Shown piece by piece: positions 32,572 through 33,749 of a stretch of DNA of 33,749 nt. Within the stretch, counting starts at the first letter, position 1; every line of letters starts with the position of its first letter. The position numbers were made by a program, and so were the translations under genes. This stretch comes from Alphaproteobacteria bacterium (GTDB lineage Bacteria > Pseudomonadota > Alphaproteobacteria > Rhodobacterales > Rhodobacteraceae): positions 1 through 33,749 of the forward strand of contig JAUIBL010000034.1 in assembly GCA_030428355.1 (NCBI GenBank), in the 5' to 3' direction. Under the pieces are notes generated by a model. It did not search any database and had not been told where the DNA came from. It saw only the letters and a list, made by a program, of their open reading frames with translations.

Positions 32572-32577
32572 CGCGGT

Positions 32578-33204
32578 CTACTGCGTCGCAAGCGCCCGTT
32601 CGAACTGCGCAATGGCGACCGCTTTGTCGTCACTGTCGTTTTCAAAGATTTTCTGTGTCTGCACCCCGGGCAATTGCCCGAAACTCTCCATCAGGCGTTT
32701 GGGAAACCAGGTAGAGCCGATGCTTTCAAAACCCGGAAGCTGCCGCAGAATGGCTGCCGTGCTCAGCGCGCATTGCGCCGACGCAACCGGCCCGTTCGCA
32801 ATCGCCAGACGCAGCGCACGTTCCGCCACCTCGGGCGGCACCTCGATGGTCTGGATCACGACGTGAAAGGTCTCGCGTGCATGGGCACGGGCATAGAAAT
32901 CGGCCACGCCGGGCGTGATGCCATACAACACATCACCACGCTCAGGCACCGCACTCAGCCGCACGGTGCCGGCGGGATCAAAGATCACCCGCTGCGATCC
33001 GTTGATCATCAGGCTGGTATGCGCACCGGCACCGGACCGGTTGTTGATCATCGTGAACAGCGTGAGCGCGGTCGGGCCCGGATGGCGATAGGACGCGCTG
33101 CTGATCACTTCGGGCGAGGCGTCCGGGCGCATGTCCGCGCCCGCGCCGCACCCCACAAGGGCCAACATGGCCAGTCCGGCAAGAATGCGTAAGATCAGGG
33201 TCAT
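32578..33204 (-). CDS. Lipoprotein of unknown function
   Basis: A 208-residue protein with a lipoprotein signal: MTLILRILAGLAMLALVGCG, lipobox LVGC with the lipidated Cys at 19. The mature part has a segment SLMINGSQRVIFDPAGTVR, cited in part as INGSQRVIFDPAGT, and a C-terminal stretch FPKRLMESFGQLPGV, which I do not recognise as a named family. It should be attached to the membrane from the periplasmic side. It is 20 bases downstream of the cytochrome oxidase subunit IV gene on the same strand, and may share its transcript. Confidence 0.8.
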   Translation of the reverse strand: MTLILRILAGLAMLALVGCGAGADMRPDASPEVISSASYRHPGPTALTLFTMINNRSGAGAHTSLMINGSQRVIFDPAGTVRLSAVPERGDVLYGITPGVADFYARAHARETFHVVIQTIEVPPEVAERALRLAIANGPVASAQCALSTAAILRQLPGFESIGSTWFPKRLMESFGQLPGVQTQKIFENDSDDKAVAIAQFERALATQ

Positions 33205-33224
33205 GTCAGCCGTGCAGGCGCGTC

Positions 33225-33359
33225 TCAGGAATTGAAGATCGCGAGGAAGATCAGAACGCCGATCGAAAAGACAGCGACCCGAACCGACCAGCGGATGAAC
33301 CCGTCAAAGGTCTTTTCCTGGGAGCTAATGTCCATCGTTCCGTGCTTGTGTTCAGCCAT
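33225..33359 (-). CDS. aa3-type cytochrome c oxidase subunit IV
   Basis: A 44-residue protein with one membrane helix (RVAVFSIGVLIFLAIF) preceded by the family signature EKTFDGFIRW. It matches the small bacterial subunit IV found in aa3 oxidases of Rhodobacter and Paracoccus, which is not essential for their activity. AAGGGA lies eight bases before the ATG. The main oxidase genes are not in the window. Confidence 0.9.
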   Translation of the reverse strand: MAEHKHGTMDISSQEKTFDGFIRWSVRVAVFSIGVLIFLAIFNS

Positions 33360-33445
33360 TTGAGACATCCCTTGCTAATGTTTACGGTCTGCTACCCGAT
33401 TTGCCCGACGCTGTCACCTGTGCCAATCGCGCAGTGTGTCGCGCC

Positions 33446-33628
33446 TCACCCGTCCTGTCCCAATTCTGCCGCAAGCCGGAACCCGATGCGACGCGGTTCC
33501 ACGTCGTCGCGCAGAATCGGCATCGCCCGCAGCGCAACGTTGAGCTGCGAGACATGCTGGATCAACTGCATCCGCCCACCTTCGGAATCGGTGCCATAGA
33601 ATGTCACGATGTCGGGATCGAAATATCC
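33446..33628 (-). CDS. DUF6173-like protein, 5' part missing at the inverted repeat
   Basis: Sixty codons up to the stop at 33446, starting GYFDPDIVTFYGTDSEGG (first residues cited). The conserved parts LIQHVSQLNV and RRIGFRLAAEL fit the C-terminal half of DUF6173, an alphaproteobacterial family of unknown role. Before codon G at 33626-33628 the frame stays open through the terminal repeat, but the residues there (rich in Arg, such as RLRSRLQHL) do not look like the family. The true N-terminal half, about 60-70 residues, is therefore absent or has been swapped. The frame reads EGTG across the junction, similar to the expected family text, so a few codons may coincide by short homology. Confidence 0.72.
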   Translation of the reverse strand, partial: GYFDPDIVTFYGTDSEGGRMQLIQHVSQLNVALRAMPILRDDVEPRRIGFRLAAELGQDG

Positions 33629-33749
33629 GGTCCCTTCGCGATCTGTGTGGGTTGATGGTGAGCGACGCGTCCGCAGGTATGCCAGATGTTGTAGTCGGGA
33701 CCTGAGGCGCGTCTGGCACGGAGACCGTATATATCGCAGCGCCAGGCGC
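33629..33749 (-). repeat. Right copy of the 121-base terminal inverted repeat
   Basis: Exact reverse complement of bases 6-126. It ends at the last base of the window, one base past the centre of the CAGGCG|CGCCTG palindrome seen at the left end. The last seven bases (caggcgc) equal the first seven of the window, so joining the ends would create a perfect palindrome with arms of over 120 bases. Inward, at 33628, the sequence switches to a conserved DUF6173-like coding region, so this copy appears to replace the 5' part of that gene. Confidence 0.95.

Noticed and set aside
1..33749. Circular plasmid or linear mini-replicon suggested by matching ends
   Set aside because: No replication, partition or telomere-resolvase gene is present, and the gene content is single-copy core chromosome.

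Overview
The window looks like a core-chromosome segment of a Roseobacter-type alphaproteobacterium (Rhodobacterales). The evidence is high GC content, an S4 protein of alphaproteobacterial type, a small aa3-oxidase subunit IV, a DUF1127 protein, a DUF6173-like fragment, and a PHB phaA-phaB pair. I see no phage genes, transposases, integrases or CRISPR arrays. Almost all of it is closely packed genes for metabolism and housekeeping.

Layout. (1) 1-1386: a terminal inverted repeat, a tRNA-Arg(CCU) on the minus strand, and a LacI-family regulator. (2) 1445-11908: a reductive pyrimidine-degradation locus. A minus-strand operon carries a Zn-dependent amidohydrolase (beta-ureidopropionase type), dihydropyrimidinase and a four-gene ABC importer. 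A divergent gene encodes a RutR-type TetR repressor. A second minus-strand unit, preT-preA, encodes dihydropyrimidine dehydrogenase. Matching palindromes (TTTACCA-N2-TGGTAAA and a one-mismatch copy) lie upstream of both units and suggest a self-contained RutR regulon covering import, reduction, ring opening and carbamoyl hydrolysis. (3) 12051-14105: a DUF1127 protein, rpsD with promoter and terminator, and a c-di-GMP phosphodiesterase (EAL). (4) 14294-17289: phaA, phaB and a drug/metabolite exporter. (5) 17393-18914: an mhqO-mhqD pair, associated elsewhere with quinone detoxification. (6) 18948-23764: a YdcH-like protein, a TrmN6-like methyltransferase, a DUF2007 protein, a polyprenyl diphosphate synthase, ispE and a secreted TPR protein. 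(7) 23866-27283: ETF-ubiquinone oxidoreductase, greA and an unknown membrane protein. (8) 27369-31481: a chain of four genes with 4-base overlaps, fdhD-mobA-mobB-moeA, for molybdenum cofactor maturation; moeA is fused to an N-terminal DUF429-like domain. (9) 31562-33628: azlCD amino-acid exporter, a lipoprotein, cytochrome aa3 subunit IV and a cut-off DUF6173 gene.

The strangest feature is structural. Bases 6-126 and 33629-33749 are a perfect 121-base inverted repeat whose outer edge is itself palindromic, and the right copy interrupts the DUF6173 gene. I think a chimera or assembly artefact is more likely than a biological terminus, but this can be checked. The best biological leads are the RutR-pyrimidine regulon with its dedicated importer, the DUF429-MoeA fusion, an FdhD with only one Cys of the usual CXXC pair, and a nested 64-base dyad after preA. 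No function was assigned beyond what motifs and context support; all family calls are from recognition of the sequence, not from searches.
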